Position numbers and translations under genes: made by a program. Under the pieces are notes generated by a model. The model had not been told where the DNA came from. It searched no databases and saw only the letters and a program-made list of their open reading frames with translations. Shown one piece after another: positions 1-9,426 of a stretch of DNA of 64,000 nucleotides (position 1 is its first letter; each line of letters begins with the position of its first letter). The DNA lies in NCBI RefSeq assembly GCF_034932105.1, contig NZ_JAYGIG010000003.1, positions 1-64,000 on the forward strand. Reading direction: 5' to 3'. This DNA is from Leptothoe sp034932105 (GTDB lineage Bacteria > Cyanobacteriota > Cyanobacteriia > Phormidesmidales > Phormidesmidaceae).

Positions 1-1438
1 GCCAGGAAAGGGTCCAACCGCCACACTGTTGACCAATGTCATCCGCCCCATCGCCCGTGACTAAAATGGTTTGGTCAGTGGGTAATGGTAGGAGATTGTT
101 GTTGTTTTTGAGCAGGACCAACGACTCGCGGACGGCCTGTTGCGCCACGGCTTGGTGGTTAGGATGGCCCAACAGGGAATAGTTACCAGCCAAAGGACGG
201 GCTGAGGGTTTAGGTTTCTCAAATAGGCCCAACCGGAGCTTGACCCGCAAAATCCGCCGCACCGCATCTTCCAGACGACTGCGGGAAATCTCCCCAGACT
301 TTACCTGGGCTACGGTATTGTGATGTAGCTCACGCCAGCTATCGGGAGCCATGAACATGTCAATGCCCGCATTAAACGCCGTGGGACAGCTTTGGGTGGA
401 ACAGCCTGGGATCTGGGCATGGCCGTTCCAGTCTCCCACCACAAACCCATTGAAGCCCATGCGCTCCTTGAGCACATCGGTTAAGAGGGGTTTATGGCCG
501 TGCAGACGTTGGCCATGCCAGGAGGAGAAAGACGCCATGACCGTCTGTACGCCTGCTGCCAAGGCGGGGGGATAGCCCACACCGTGGTAGTCCCGCAGGT
601 CGGCTTCACTGTCGATATTGTCGCCTTGGTCCTTACCCCGCTGGGTGCCGCCGTCGCCGATAAAGTGCTTGGCGGTGGCGATTACATGCTGGTCACTCAG
701 AAAACTATGGGTATTGAGTTCTCCCTGTAACCCTGTAACAATGGCTGTGGCATATTGGGCAACAATCTCTGGATCTTCAGAATAACTCTCATAGGTGCGG
801 CCCCAGCGACTGTCCTGCGCCACGGCTAGAGTGGGGGCAAAGGTCCAATCCATGCCGGTGACAATGACTTCCCTGGCGGTGATCTCGCCAATTTTCTGGA
901 TCAGTTTAGGATTGCGAGTGGCTCCCAGGCCAATGTTATGGGGAAAGATTGTTGCGCCAACAATATTGTTGTGGCCATGGACGGCATCGGTACCCCAGAG
1001 GAGGGGAATTGCCTGCCCCCCCTTGGACTGGTCCATGGAGGCGGCATAAAACTTATCGGCTAGAGCTAGCCACTGGTCTGGGGCGGCGTGCATATCTTCG
1101 CTAGGGGCCGAGTTACCACCATTGAGAATGGAGCCTAAATGGTAGCGGCGAACATCCTCGGGGGTGACATCAGCGATATCAGCTTGGATCGTTTGGCCCA
1201 CCAGTTCCTCGATGGTCATGGTGGCCATCAGGGCATCGATGCGGGCTTCCATGGAGGGCTCCAGGGAAGCGCCGCCGGCCGTCGGCCAGTGGGCTGGGGT
1301 GATGGTCGGTGCTGCTGTTGGTGCTGCTGTTGACGATGTGTCTTGTCCCTTAGCTGAGGCGACACTGTAGACGGCATAGGCGATAAAACTGCCAAACACT
1401 AGCAAGAGTAGCAGTGAACCAAGCATGTTGATTTCCAT
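1..1438 (-). CDS. Glycoside hydrolase family 3 beta-glucosidase (partial; C-terminus outside window)
   Basis: The minus-strand frame is open from the ATG at 1438 to the window edge, giving 479 residues with no stop. It starts with a hydrophobic segment (about residues 5-27) that should act as a membrane anchor or signal. A Thr/Ala/Pro-rich linker follows, then a GH3 (alpha/beta)8 domain containing WGTDAVHGHNN. The catalytic Asp is D336 in VVGDWNGH. The last visible residues, CGGWTLSW, match the start of the second GH3 domain, as in exo-1,4-beta-glucosidases of the ExoP/BglX type. The expected role is hydrolysis of beta-glucosides or glucans at the cell surface or periplasm. The acid/base residue would lie in the missing part. 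Family assignment is strong; the substrate is not determined. Confidence 0.93.
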   Translation of the reverse strand, partial: MEINMLGSLLLLLVFGSFIAYAVYSVASAKGQDTSSTAAPTAAPTITPAHWPTAGGASLEPSMEARIDALMATMTIEELVGQTIQADIADVTPEDVRRYHLGSILNGGNSAPSEDMHAAPDQWLALADKFYAASMDQSKGGQAIPLLWGTDAVHGHNNIVGATIFPHNIGLGATRNPKLIQKIGEITAREVIVTGMDWTFAPTLAVAQDSRWGRTYESYSEDPEIVAQYATAIVTGLQGELNTHSFLSDQHVIATAKHFIGDGGTQRGKDQGDNIDSEADLRDYHGVGYPPALAAGVQTVMASFSSWHGQRLHGHKPLLTDVLKERMGFNGFVVGDWNGHAQIPGCSTQSCPTAFNAGIDMFMAPDSWRELHHNTVAQVKSGEISRSRLEDAVRRILRVKLRLGLFEKPKPSARPLAGNYSLLGHPNHQAVAQQAVRESLVLLKNNNNLLPLPTDQTILVTGDGADDIGQQCGGWTLSW

Positions 1439-1604
1439 AGGATGGCTAGGGAAGTAAATCGTAAACCAAACTGGACCGTTTGGGGATATGGATTTGTGCC
1501 CATAGTTCACCACAGAGAGGTGCCTTAAAAGCTTTAAACCACTCTCAGGGATGGCTCATATTAGGCATTTAGAATGATGGCGCTCCTTCCTTTAGCCTCT
1601 AGCT

Positions 1605-2150
1605 ATGACTTTTTTCTCCCGTAGGGCATCATTTGCGATCGCAGCCCTAATCGCCCTATCCATGCCCCTTGTCACCACGGTAGCCTGTGCCCAGACCGCA
1701 CCTATACAGTCACCTGAACAGCTACAGCCCATGACCGTGGAGCGACTAGAACAAATTCTGGAGTCGGAGGTGAGCAACGTTGAGGGGGAAAATGGCCAGT
1801 GGCGCTTTAGCGTAGCCGATCGAGCTGTGATCGTTTTAGCCGATGCCAGCAATGATCGGATGCGGGTATTTAGTCCTGTTTTGCCAGTGGAGGAGCTAAC
1901 CGCACAGCAGGTGCAGGCGATGCTGGCGGCTAACTTTCACACAGCTTTAGATGCCCGCTATGCCATCACTGATGCAGCAGTCGTTGCGGTCTATGTACAT
2001 CCCCTGAGCACCTTGCAGGGGGACAATTTTCGTTCAGCCCTCCGGCAAGTCGTGAGCTTAGCTGAAACCTTTGGTTCTTCCTACTCTAGCAATGAGTTAA
2101 ATTTTGGTTTGCGTCAGCGTCAACGCCCCAGCGATCTTGAGCAAATCTAA
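1605..2150 (+). CDS. Secreted YbjN-like protein
   Basis: This 181-residue protein has a clear signal peptide (residues 1-30, ending near ACAQ). The mature part resembles the YbjN/type III secretion chaperone-like fold: an N-terminal helix (LEQILESEV), a WRFSVADRAVIVLAD strand pair, then ANDRMRVFSPVLP-like strands and helices with ANFHTALDARYAI. Family members are usually cytosolic, so the exported form is of interest. It is divergent from the GH3 gene and convergent with the EAL gene; no operon partner is seen. The biochemical function is unknown and the assignment rests on motif resemblance only. Confidence 0.72.
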   Translation: MTFFSRRASFAIAALIALSMPLVTTVACAQTAPIQSPEQLQPMTVERLEQILESEVSNVEGENGQWRFSVADRAVIVLADASNDRMRVFSPVLPVEELTAQQVQAMLAANFHTALDARYAITDAAVVAVYVHPLSTLQGDNFRSALRQVVSLAETFGSSYSSNELNFGLRQRQRPSDLEQI

Positions 2151-2324
2151 GGATTAACCTAGGAACAACTTTCATTGCGCAAGACAGATTAAAAAAACGT
2201 GCTGCCGATCCTCAGAATGACTGAATCTACAAAATCCGGCCATGGCAACTTGTTTCCAACTCGTTTTATGCTGTCAATCCTCAACTGCAGACAAGATCAT
2301 GTGAAGCAACATCCTTGGGATGGT

Positions 2325-4364
2325 TTAGTTGAGTGTAGGAAACAGATGAACAACTTGCCTTGGATGCATTGGTTTCCCGAGGTAGTACCCTTGTATGGTA
2401 TCGACTCCACATTCCTGCAGAAACTTTAGTTGAGAGGATGTCTCCACACCTTCTGCCACTATGTAAAAACCTAGATCGTGACATAGTTGAATACTGGACT
2501 TCAATAAAATACGTCCCCGTTCCAATTCACCTTCAGGAGGGACAACTAGTTTACGATCTAGCTTGATTTCATCAGCATCCAATGTGAGTAAGCTAGTTAG
2601 AGAAGAATATCCTGCGCCAAAATCATCAATAGATATTTTATGGCCTGAATGTCGTAATTTTTTAATTACGGATTTTAAGGCATCTAATTGAACAGTGTAG
2701 GTATGTTCTGTAATCTCAATGCAGAAAGAAATGTTCTGCTCCCTAGCACGATTAATAAACATTTCAACAGCTTGCTGATCTAACAAGAAGTCTTTGTCAA
2801 AATTCATGCTAATTGTCGGCACTGATAATCCTAGTTTTTGCCATTTTAGTGACTGCTCAAATACTAAGTCTGTTACTTTAATGTCGACTGATTTTGATAG
2901 ACCTTGCCGATAAAGTCCTGACAGAAATGTAGGAGACACAAATTCACCTTTTCTATTCTGCAATCGTAACAGAGCCTCCATGCCCACCATTTCAAGAGTT
3001 TGGGCATGGAATTTAGGCTGAAAGAATAGTATTAGTGTGCCACCCTTCAATTGTCTTAAAGTTTCTTGCGCATCTTCGATGCTACTTAGATCACTTTTTT
3101 GTTTACTGAAAAATAGGCGTTCTTCATAATGGTCTATTTCGTCATATAGGAAATCGTAAGCATCTACCTTTAAAAAATTAGCCAAGGATGATGGTGTTTG
3201 ATATTGGCGATTGATCAATACAATAAATGGCAGATAGATTAAACCATCAACGGCAATGCATATTAATTGAGTCACCATAGCAGGAATTGAGCAAGTTGAT
3301 GCTACGTAGGCACTATAGAATGGTGGTGACATCCAGTGGACATAAGGGGTTAATGTTATATCAAATAGCCCCAAAGATATCGCTATCAATGCAATTATCA
3401 TATTGACAAATGGGGCTAAAAAAAACGGTAAAAACAAGAGAGGACTTAGAATAATAGGCAGCCCAAATAATAAAATTTCATTAATATTGAATAGGGAAAA
3501 TGGAATGCTTAAACGGGCGATCGATTTAAGTTTCGGTGTTTGTTTGGTCCATAAAATGATGAATGGAATAACCAATGTTGATCCAGAACCACCAATATTC
3601 ATGAATACATCATGGAAGGTTTTCAGGGTAATGCCCCTGGGCTCGCCTACTGGAATATCCTGAATAAGCCGAAATAGACCGTCAGCGGTATATTCACCAT
3701 GGAGGCCAAATAACCATGCTGAGAGGGCAAGTACTTTATATAAAATCAGTTCCTGAAGCTGACTTAAGTTGGAGAGCTTAGGGAGACCCTGTATAAGTTG
3801 AGCTATAGTATCTGTCCCTAGGGATTCCCTTAAGATGTTTGCTAAGACTTCGATACATAAAACAGTCAATAGACCAGGAATAGATAGGTTGAGACTTCTT
3901 TTTAGTCGAGGACTGACGTTATTGGAATTTTTTAATAGTCTTAGAAATCGAAATTTAGAGAAGAGATAAAGTCCATTAATACTGAATACTGTACAGAGAA
4001 TACTAGTTAAAATAGAGCCATTTTGTGATGTGATTTGAGCAGCATCGTTAATGTTTATAAACCCTGATGCGCGGAAAAAGCAGACCATCGAAACTAAGGT
4101 TGCTCCAATTCGATCAAGATCTTTTTCCTTGGCTAGTAAGCTACTAAAAGATAAGTTGAAAAATAGGGGTATTAAGAAAAAATAAAGTCGGTTGATTTCA
4201 TCAGTATCAATGATAGATAGGGCTGTAATGTTATGGCGATCTAAAAAGGATGTAAAATTGGAGACTAAGACCAAAATATTGATGGCCAAGACAATAGGCA
4301 GAAGCGATGTGAATGCCTCTCTGACAATTAGCAAGGGACCATACCCATTGAAGTCTTTTGACAT
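2325..4364 (-). CDS. PTS EIIC-like membrane domain fused to EAL c-di-GMP phosphodiesterase
   Basis: The 679-residue protein has about ten hydrophobic segments in residues 1-400, resembling the EIIC sugar-permease fold (note HGEYTADGLF and MNIGGSGSTLVIPF), followed by a cytoplasmic EAL domain (about 440-679). The EAL signature is intact: E463 in EALLR, EITEH, DDFGAGYSSL, DEIKLDR and AEGVETSSQL. It should therefore hydrolyse cyclic di-GMP. No EIIA/EIIB genes are nearby, so the EIIC part more likely senses or anchors than transports; this is inference. The gene is markedly richer in A+T than its neighbours and stands alone, which is compatible with horizontal acquisition. Confidence 0.9.
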   Translation of the reverse strand: MSKDFNGYGPLLIVREAFTSLLPIVLAINILVLVSNFTSFLDRHNITALSIIDTDEINRLYFFLIPLFFNLSFSSLLAKEKDLDRIGATLVSMVCFFRASGFININDAAQITSQNGSILTSILCTVFSINGLYLFSKFRFLRLLKNSNNVSPRLKRSLNLSIPGLLTVLCIEVLANILRESLGTDTIAQLIQGLPKLSNLSQLQELILYKVLALSAWLFGLHGEYTADGLFRLIQDIPVGEPRGITLKTFHDVFMNIGGSGSTLVIPFIILWTKQTPKLKSIARLSIPFSLFNINEILLFGLPIILSPLLFLPFFLAPFVNMIIALIAISLGLFDITLTPYVHWMSPPFYSAYVASTCSIPAMVTQLICIAVDGLIYLPFIVLINRQYQTPSSLANFLKVDAYDFLYDEIDHYEERLFFSKQKSDLSSIEDAQETLRQLKGGTLILFFQPKFHAQTLEMVGMEALLRLQNRKGEFVSPTFLSGLYRQGLSKSVDIKVTDLVFEQSLKWQKLGLSVPTISMNFDKDFLLDQQAVEMFINRAREQNISFCIEITEHTYTVQLDALKSVIKKLRHSGHKISIDDFGAGYSSLTSLLTLDADEIKLDRKLVVPPEGELERGRILLKSSIQLCHDLGFYIVAEGVETSSQLKFLQECGVDTIQGYYLGKPMHPRQVVHLFPTLN

Positions 4365-4558
4365 TGACAGGGAAGTCTGAAAATTGGCAATTTGGTAAGT
4401 ATAGGGCTTGTTTTAGGGTTTTACACTTTATTGTTAGCTGATTTCACATGCTAAATAGAGGTGGGTCTTGCTTCCGAAAAGTCAACAGTAAAATTATTGA
4501 AAATAGGGTGTCAACTTGATGTAAATCGTTGTCGTAAGGATAAAAGTCGTAATGCGGC

Positions 4559-4599
4559 AGCCATTAAAGCATGGAGGCATGAGTCATGCTTTAATGGCT
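4559..4599. repeat. 15-bp perfect inverted repeat between rtcB and the EAL gene
   Basis: AGCCATTAAAGCATG (4559-4573) is repeated in inverse orientation at 4585-4599 around an 11-nt loop. It lies 130 bp beyond the rtcB stop and 195 bp before the EAL start. There is no T-run on either side, so it is not a canonical intrinsic terminator. It could stabilise the rtcB 3' end or be a transposon footprint. The rest of the 367-bp gap 4365-4731 shows no gene. Confidence 0.7.
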
Positions 4600-4731
4600 T
4601 TCGGTGCTTGTCCTCCCTTGCGGCTAAAATTTTCCAATTTAAGTTGATGTCCTGTAATTCAGGGCATATTTGTTAACCTATTAGGCTATTTCTGCAGAGA
4701 ACTTTAAAAGCAGCCTTTGAAACTAGATGTT

Positions 4732-5913
4732 TTACCCTTTAACACAGATGACTTGTTTTAGGGTGGCCACGACTTCCACCAAATCCTGTTGGTTTGCCAT
4801 GACCTGATCGATGGGTTTATAGGCGGCTGGAATCTCGTCAATGAGGCCTTTATCCTTGCGACATTCCACCCCAGCGGTCTGTTCGATCAGGTCGTCCAGG
4901 GTGAAGGTATCTTTGGCTTTGGTGCGGGACATGACGCGCCCGGCTCCATGGCTGCAGGAGCAATAGCTATCATGGTTACCCTTGCCCTTGACAATGTAAG
5001 ACTTGGTGCCCATGGAGCCGGGAATGATGCCATAGTCGGTGGTGCGGGCACGGACGGCCCCTTTGCGAGTGACGTAGACATCCTGGCCAAAATGTTGTTC
5101 TTTTTCGGCGTAGTTGTGGTGACAGTTGACCGCAAGCAATGGTTTGAAGGGTTTGCCGCCACCGAGATGTTTTTCAATGATGTGCTTAAAGCGGGCCATC
5201 ATTTCTTCGCGGTTTTGCAGGGCATAGGCTTGGGCCCACTGCAGATCGTTCCAATAGCTGCGAAACTCTTCGGTACCGGCCACAAAGTAGGAGAGATCGG
5301 GGTCTGGCAGTTTGTCGGTAGCCAGCTTACGCAGGTTTTTGGCAGTGCTGATGTGGTATTTGGCCAGCATGTTGCCGATGTTGCGAGAGCCGGAGTGGAG
5401 CATCAGCCAGACGCTGTCTTCGGTGTCGATGCACACTTCGATAAAGTGGTTGCCGCCACCGAGGGAGCCCATTTGGCTGAGAGCTTTGGTCTCTAGGTGT
5501 TGGACTCCTTTATGGAGGTCTTTGAAGCTGCGCCAGCCTTGCCAGTTGTAGACAGATTTTTCAATCTTTTTATTGCTGTCAAAGCCGGTGGGGATGGTAG
5601 CTTCGATTTCCTTGCGAATTTTCTTCAGTTTGCCGTCTAGTTGTTGGCTGTTGTAGGGGGTGCGTAGGGCGCACATGCCGCAGCCGATGTCGACACCGAC
5701 AGCGGCGGGGACGAGGGCATCTTGGGTGGCGACGACGGAGCCGACTAAGGCCCCTTGGCCCAAGTGGACGTCGGGCATGAGGGCGACATGCTTATAGACG
5801 AAGGGCAGAGCAGCGACGTTTTTGGCCATTTGGATCTCCTTGGAGCCGAGATCGTGGTTGGCCCAGGAGAGGACTGGCTTATCGGTTGTGAAGGGAACGT
5901 TTTGATATGGCAT
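4732..5913 (-). CDS. rtcB: RtcB-family RNA ligase
   Basis: The 393-residue protein carries the full set of RtcB motifs: MPDVHLG (D48, H50), VGVDIGCGM with metal ligands D75 and C78 at the same numbers as in E. coli RtcB, GGGNHFIE, HSGSRNIG, NCHHNYAE, PGSMGTKSY and SHGAGR with H322, the expected guanylate acceptor. RtcB joins RNA 2',3'-cyclic-phosphate or 3'-phosphate ends to 5'-OH ends using GTP and Mn2+. It is about 15 residues shorter than E. coli RtcB. The next gene on the same strand upstream encodes a kinase-phosphatase-ligase, so two RNA end-repair enzymes are neighbours. No RtcA or RtcR is present. Confidence 0.96.
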   Translation of the reverse strand: MPYQNVPFTTDKPVLSWANHDLGSKEIQMAKNVAALPFVYKHVALMPDVHLGQGALVGSVVATQDALVPAAVGVDIGCGMCALRTPYNSQQLDGKLKKIRKEIEATIPTGFDSNKKIEKSVYNWQGWRSFKDLHKGVQHLETKALSQMGSLGGGNHFIEVCIDTEDSVWLMLHSGSRNIGNMLAKYHISTAKNLRKLATDKLPDPDLSYFVAGTEEFRSYWNDLQWAQAYALQNREEMMARFKHIIEKHLGGGKPFKPLLAVNCHHNYAEKEQHFGQDVYVTRKGAVRARTTDYGIIPGSMGTKSYIVKGKGNHDSYCSCSHGAGRVMSRTKAKDTFTLDDLIEQTAGVECRKDKGLIDEIPAAYKPIDQVMANQQDLVEVVATLKQVICVKG

Positions 5914-6215
5914 ATTGATTTAGCTACGACGAAGGAACATACCGCAGTAGGTAATGCTGACTGTGTTTAGGGAAAAGGGTTTGAGGGGAATGGTTCGTAG
6001 GTTGCTTGTTGTTGGCATCGTTAGCTGATGGAGCCGCTGGGGATGTCGTTTAGGTTGTCTTGGCAAGCTTCGATTTGATCGCGCCAGTGTTCAGCCGCCT
6101 GATCGTTTGGGCATGCCTGTAGTTTGAGGATGGGGTCATGGATTAGTCGGGCTTAGCATGGCTATCTCAGCGCTATATTCTTTGCTCTATTTTTTGGTGG
6201 CATCGCCTCCCTCCG
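5914..6215 (-). other. Intergenic region with a short open fragment
   Basis: This 302-bp gap separates rtcB from the RNA kinase-ligase gene. On the minus strand 6024-6152 is open between two in-frame stops (43 codons), reading RLIHDPILKLQACPND and onward to IPSGSIS and a stop at 6021. It has no good start codon. It may be the tail of a decayed gene, but I cannot name the family. No promoter or terminator stands out. Confidence 0.25.
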
Positions 6216-8336
6216 TTACTGGTATACCGCATTCATCCAGGTTTGGACAAAATTGCGCCGGTCCACATCGGTCCAGGTGAGCCAGGTGGCTTGGGTGACT
6301 TGGCTGGTAACGGCATCCACCAGGGGCCAGAAGGCTTCGTCCAGCTCCTGTTTGAAGCGCTCAGGCTGACCGTACATGAACTTACATTTTTTGGGGTTAA
6401 GTCGGGCGAGGAACTTGGTGCGGAGATAGTAGGGACTCTTGAGCTTCAGGGCAAAGGTGCCGTCGGTGGCTAGGCGGATCATGAAACCTTCGTGCTCCAC
6501 CTGGTGGGATTTTGCGATCGCATCGGCAAAAGTGCAGGGGAACCAAGCAGGACGGGGGGTTTGGAGGATGGTTGCGATCTCATCCAACCCTTCTTCCCTG
6601 ATAAACCCAGCGCCCAGTACACCTGCCCCAATCAAATGCAGACCATAGTCCTCCGAGCCGTACTGAATAATGTGAGGATCTTCGGGGTGAATTGCTTCCC
6701 ACAGCAGGGTGGTCTCCTGATGTTCTTTTAGCCAGGCCAACACCCGACCATACAGCCCATCCTTAAACAGCAATGATTTAGCATAGTCCACATAGTCTCC
6801 TTGAAACGACCCCGAACAGGTAACAACCACCCGAGTAGGATCATAGGGATGTAAAAATGTGCTGACTAAAAAGCCATTGAGCTTTTCCACCGCGATCACT
6901 TCAGTCGCGGGGGGGAGTGTAGTATCTTTTTCAAGGTAGTTAAACGTACGGGGAAAGGGCTGACTGACGGGGTTGCCATCTAGGCCCACCACCACCCCAC
7001 GGGCCAGCTTTAGCTCGGGGTACTGATCCCAGGCGGAGGGGGTAAAAAAGGCTTTGGAGCTGTACTTAAATAGGGTGAGTGGACCATCCGAGGCTTGTTT
7101 CACTAGCTTGTTGCTAACCAGGGGTTCCATTTGCTTAGCAAAGCTAGGAGGGCACTGGTGATAGTCAAAATCACAGGCAATATTTAACAGCTCCTGCTCA
7201 GGCAGACGCATGGCCGTAAGGGGACCGCCAAATCCGGCCCCGGTTTCGAGGGAATAGGTGCGTTCTCCTTCAGAGGTGAGGGGAATGTGGCCCCGCACCA
7301 CGGTTAAGTCACTGGTCTGGCGAAAGACGCCATCGGTGTCGTAGTTTTCGTTCATGCGGCAGCGGCCATAGACCCGTTCATGGGCGGGCTGCAGCAGCGG
7401 ATCAAACCATTCGATATCGCCGTGGCATAGGACGTAGTCCCGATAACGGTAGAAGGATGGCAGCGTCTGGATAAAGTCTCGTACCTGGGTCTGGTAGTAC
7501 TGTTCTCGCTGGAGGGCTTTGTGCAGAGTTTCTCGGCCGGATTTGCTCCTCATAAGTTCGCCCCGCAGGCCCCTGGCCAGATTGTTGTCGTGGTTGCCCC
7601 GCACGCAGTAGTGGCCCTGGGCAACAGCTTGCATCACCCGGTCTAGCACCTCTAGGGATTGGGGACCGCGATCTACGAGGTCGCCGAGAAAGCAAAGCTT
7701 CCGTCCGTCGGGGTGGGTGAGATTTTGGTCGTAGCCCAGCTGGTGGAGCATGGCCTCCAGGGTGTCGGCTAGGCCGTGGATATCGCCGATGACGTCCAGC
7801 TGGGTGTCGTCTGGGATGGTGGGAATATCAATGGTGAGGGTGCTGTCGCCGGTGGTGAGAATGAAGGGCCATTGGGAGGTGGTTTGGATGCGATCGCAAA
7901 ACCTAGCCACCACATACTCGGGCACCCTACAGCGTCGCTGCTTATTCTGCCGTTGCACCTGCTCCACTGGCGGGTTAAAAATCACCACCTGCACCGGCAC
8001 CCCCAGTTCCTCAGCAATGGTGGCAAAGGGTTTGCGTTCTTTATCGCTGATCAGGGTAGCGTCAACAATGGTCGTCAACCCGGTTTTGAGCCTAGCCCGC
8101 ACCACGCTTTCCAGGGTGGCAAAAATTAACCGATCGTCCGTGTCTAGGGGGCGGTCAGCTACTTGTCCATCCACTAGCCGTTTGGCCGTACCAAAAAAGG
8201 TTTGCCGCAATGCATCACTAGACAGCACCAAGGTTGGGGGCAGGTGCTGACAGGCGGTGGATTTTCCAGCTCCGGGGGCTCCAGAGAGGAGGACGAGGCT
8301 GCCGATGGAGATGGGAATCGTGTTCATACTGTTCAT
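6216..8336 (-). CDS. Polynucleotide kinase / metallophosphatase / RNA ligase fusion (Pnkp-like)
   Basis: Three enzyme modules are visible. From the ATG at 8336 (706 aa): a 5'-kinase P-loop GAPGAGKST (residues 19-27); a calcineurin-type phosphatase starting at VIGDIHG (D185, H187) with GDLVDRG and RGNHDNN; and a nucleotidyltransferase with motif I EKLNG (adenylated lysine K485), LLWEAIHPED, EGFMIR and LKLKSPYY. Together they can add a 5' phosphate, remove a 2',3'-cyclic or 3' phosphate, and seal RNA. A GTG at 8408 would lengthen the protein by 24 residues and overlap the upstream stop as GTGA. Known bacterial Pnkp proteins are longer and often paired with Hen1; no Hen1 gene is seen here, and RtcB lies next door instead. 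Confidence 0.92.
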   Translation of the reverse strand: MNSMNTIPISIGSLVLLSGAPGAGKSTACQHLPPTLVLSSDALRQTFFGTAKRLVDGQVADRPLDTDDRLIFATLESVVRARLKTGLTTIVDATLISDKERKPFATIAEELGVPVQVVIFNPPVEQVQRQNKQRRCRVPEYVVARFCDRIQTTSQWPFILTTGDSTLTIDIPTIPDDTQLDVIGDIHGLADTLEAMLHQLGYDQNLTHPDGRKLCFLGDLVDRGPQSLEVLDRVMQAVAQGHYCVRGNHDNNLARGLRGELMRSKSGRETLHKALQREQYYQTQVRDFIQTLPSFYRYRDYVLCHGDIEWFDPLLQPAHERVYGRCRMNENYDTDGVFRQTSDLTVVRGHIPLTSEGERTYSLETGAGFGGPLTAMRLPEQELLNIACDFDYHQCPPSFAKQMEPLVSNKLVKQASDGPLTLFKYSSKAFFTPSAWDQYPELKLARGVVVGLDGNPVSQPFPRTFNYLEKDTTLPPATEVIAVEKLNGFLVSTFLHPYDPTRVVVTCSGSFQGDYVDYAKSLLFKDGLYGRVLAWLKEHQETTLLWEAIHPEDPHIIQYGSEDYGLHLIGAGVLGAGFIREEGLDEIATILQTPRPAWFPCTFADAIAKSHQVEHEGFMIRLATDGTFALKLKSPYYLRTKFLARLNPKKCKFMYGQPERFKQELDEAFWPLVDAVTSQVTQATWLTWTDVDRRNFVQTWMNAVYQ

Positions 8337-8404
8337 ATTCAAGCAGTATGCCCTTGATTTCGGATTTTTTTGATGGGTGGAACTCAGCAGTTTGGGGATC
8401 CCAT

Positions 8405-9172
8405 TCACTCTTCTGGTTCAATACCTGCTGCTCGCAGCTGTGCCCGTAATCGGTCTGCCCGTTGAGCTGCTTGGTCTGCCCGTTGGGCTTCCTGGTCTGC
8501 CCGTTGAGCTTCCTGGTCTGCTCGTTCTATGCCCCATAACAATAGGTTTTCTTGGGCATCCCACCACCGTAGCCAATAACCTGTCCGATTTTCCCGCTCC
8601 CCTTGCCAGACCCCCAGGAATAGCTGCATCGATTCGATCCAATACAATCCATTGTTCGCCATGGTGTGCAGCTTATAGCGACCATCATCCTGGCGCTGAT
8701 ACAGTTCCAAATCCCCTGAGGCGGGTTCAAAAATGGCATAGTAGGGCACTTGCAAAATGGTTTCATAGTAAAACCACTTGCCGGGGGGATAGGTTGGTTT
8801 ACTGGAATATTCGTCCCCCGCTGTGGCCGAGAGAAACTCCATCACAATGGTGGGAACATCGCCCTGTAAATGGGGCGTATAGCTACGTTCAATCTCAGTT
8901 CTGGGGACGGTTATTTGGGCGACGTAGGCCCAGTCCGGTGCCTTGACGACAATTTTACCGTCCACGGTGGCACATACGCCGTAGTTGGTCATGGTAAATG
9001 CGGTATCTACCATTAGCCCCGCTTGATTCAAGCTATCTGTGAGGGCTGCGGCCAGTGCCGGTTGATTAACGTTATCCACAGGATCATCAGGTAGCTTAAA
9101 GTCGTCCGGTAGCTTTTCCCATGCGACCGTTAGGGTAGGAGTTTTGGAGGTGATGGGTTGGGCAATAACCAT
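8405..9172 (-). CDS. Uma2 (DUF820) family restriction-endonuclease-fold protein
   Basis: The 255-residue protein has the Uma2 pattern: KAPDWAYV, PTIVMEFLS and a WFYYETILQVPYYAIFEP region that matches the PD-(D/E)XK-like core common in cyanobacteria. The C-terminus is a helical tail of ADQEAQR heptads encoded by about 24-bp imperfect DNA repeats (8450-8530). A tail of this sort is usual in cyanobacterial Uma2 proteins. Its stop overlaps a possible GTG start of the RNA kinase-ligase gene, so the two may be cotranscribed. No DNA-cleavage function has been firmly established for most family members. Confidence 0.85.
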   Translation of the reverse strand: MVIAQPITSKTPTLTVAWEKLPDDFKLPDDPVDNVNQPALAAALTDSLNQAGLMVDTAFTMTNYGVCATVDGKIVVKAPDWAYVAQITVPRTEIERSYTPHLQGDVPTIVMEFLSATAGDEYSSKPTYPPGKWFYYETILQVPYYAIFEPASGDLELYQRQDDGRYKLHTMANNGLYWIESMQLFLGVWQGERENRTGYWLRWWDAQENLLLWGIERADQEAQRADQEAQRADQAAQRADRLRAQLRAAGIEPEE

Positions 9173-9350
9173 GGTTCAGTAAATGGTATAGTCCTTAACT
9201 CGGTTTTAGCGCACAAACTGCCTAATACAGCATATATTTTCTTGTTGTTGAGCTTCAGCAATCAATCAACAGCTGACAAACCTATGGTTTTGTGCCCATT
9301 GTTCCTACCATAGACGATCACTTTGCGATTAGAAAAGTGCCATTAAAAAA

Positions 9351-9375
9351 GGCCAGAGACAGTTGCCTCTGGACC
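9351..9375 (-). terminator. Intrinsic terminator of the Spy/CpxP-like gene
   Basis: Read on the minus strand, a hairpin (CCAGAGGCA arm pairing with TGTCTCTGG) is followed by TTTTTT at 9350-9345. It lies about 50 bp beyond the stop of the gene ending at 9427. Confidence 0.75.
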
Positions 9376-9426
9376 CAGTATGTTGTGTTCCTATTGTTCC
9401 TTATTTAGCAATGCACCCTAACGTGA

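Noticed and set aside
4789..5496. 235-codon plus-strand ORF opposite rtcB
   Set aside because: The rtcB frame shows complete family motifs; the opposite frame is a composition shadow.
6021..6152. Fragment resembling the C-terminus of glutamyl-tRNA reductase (xxIxHDPxxxL)
   Set aside because: The likeness covers only a few residues and the frame is 43 codons long; not enough to name it.
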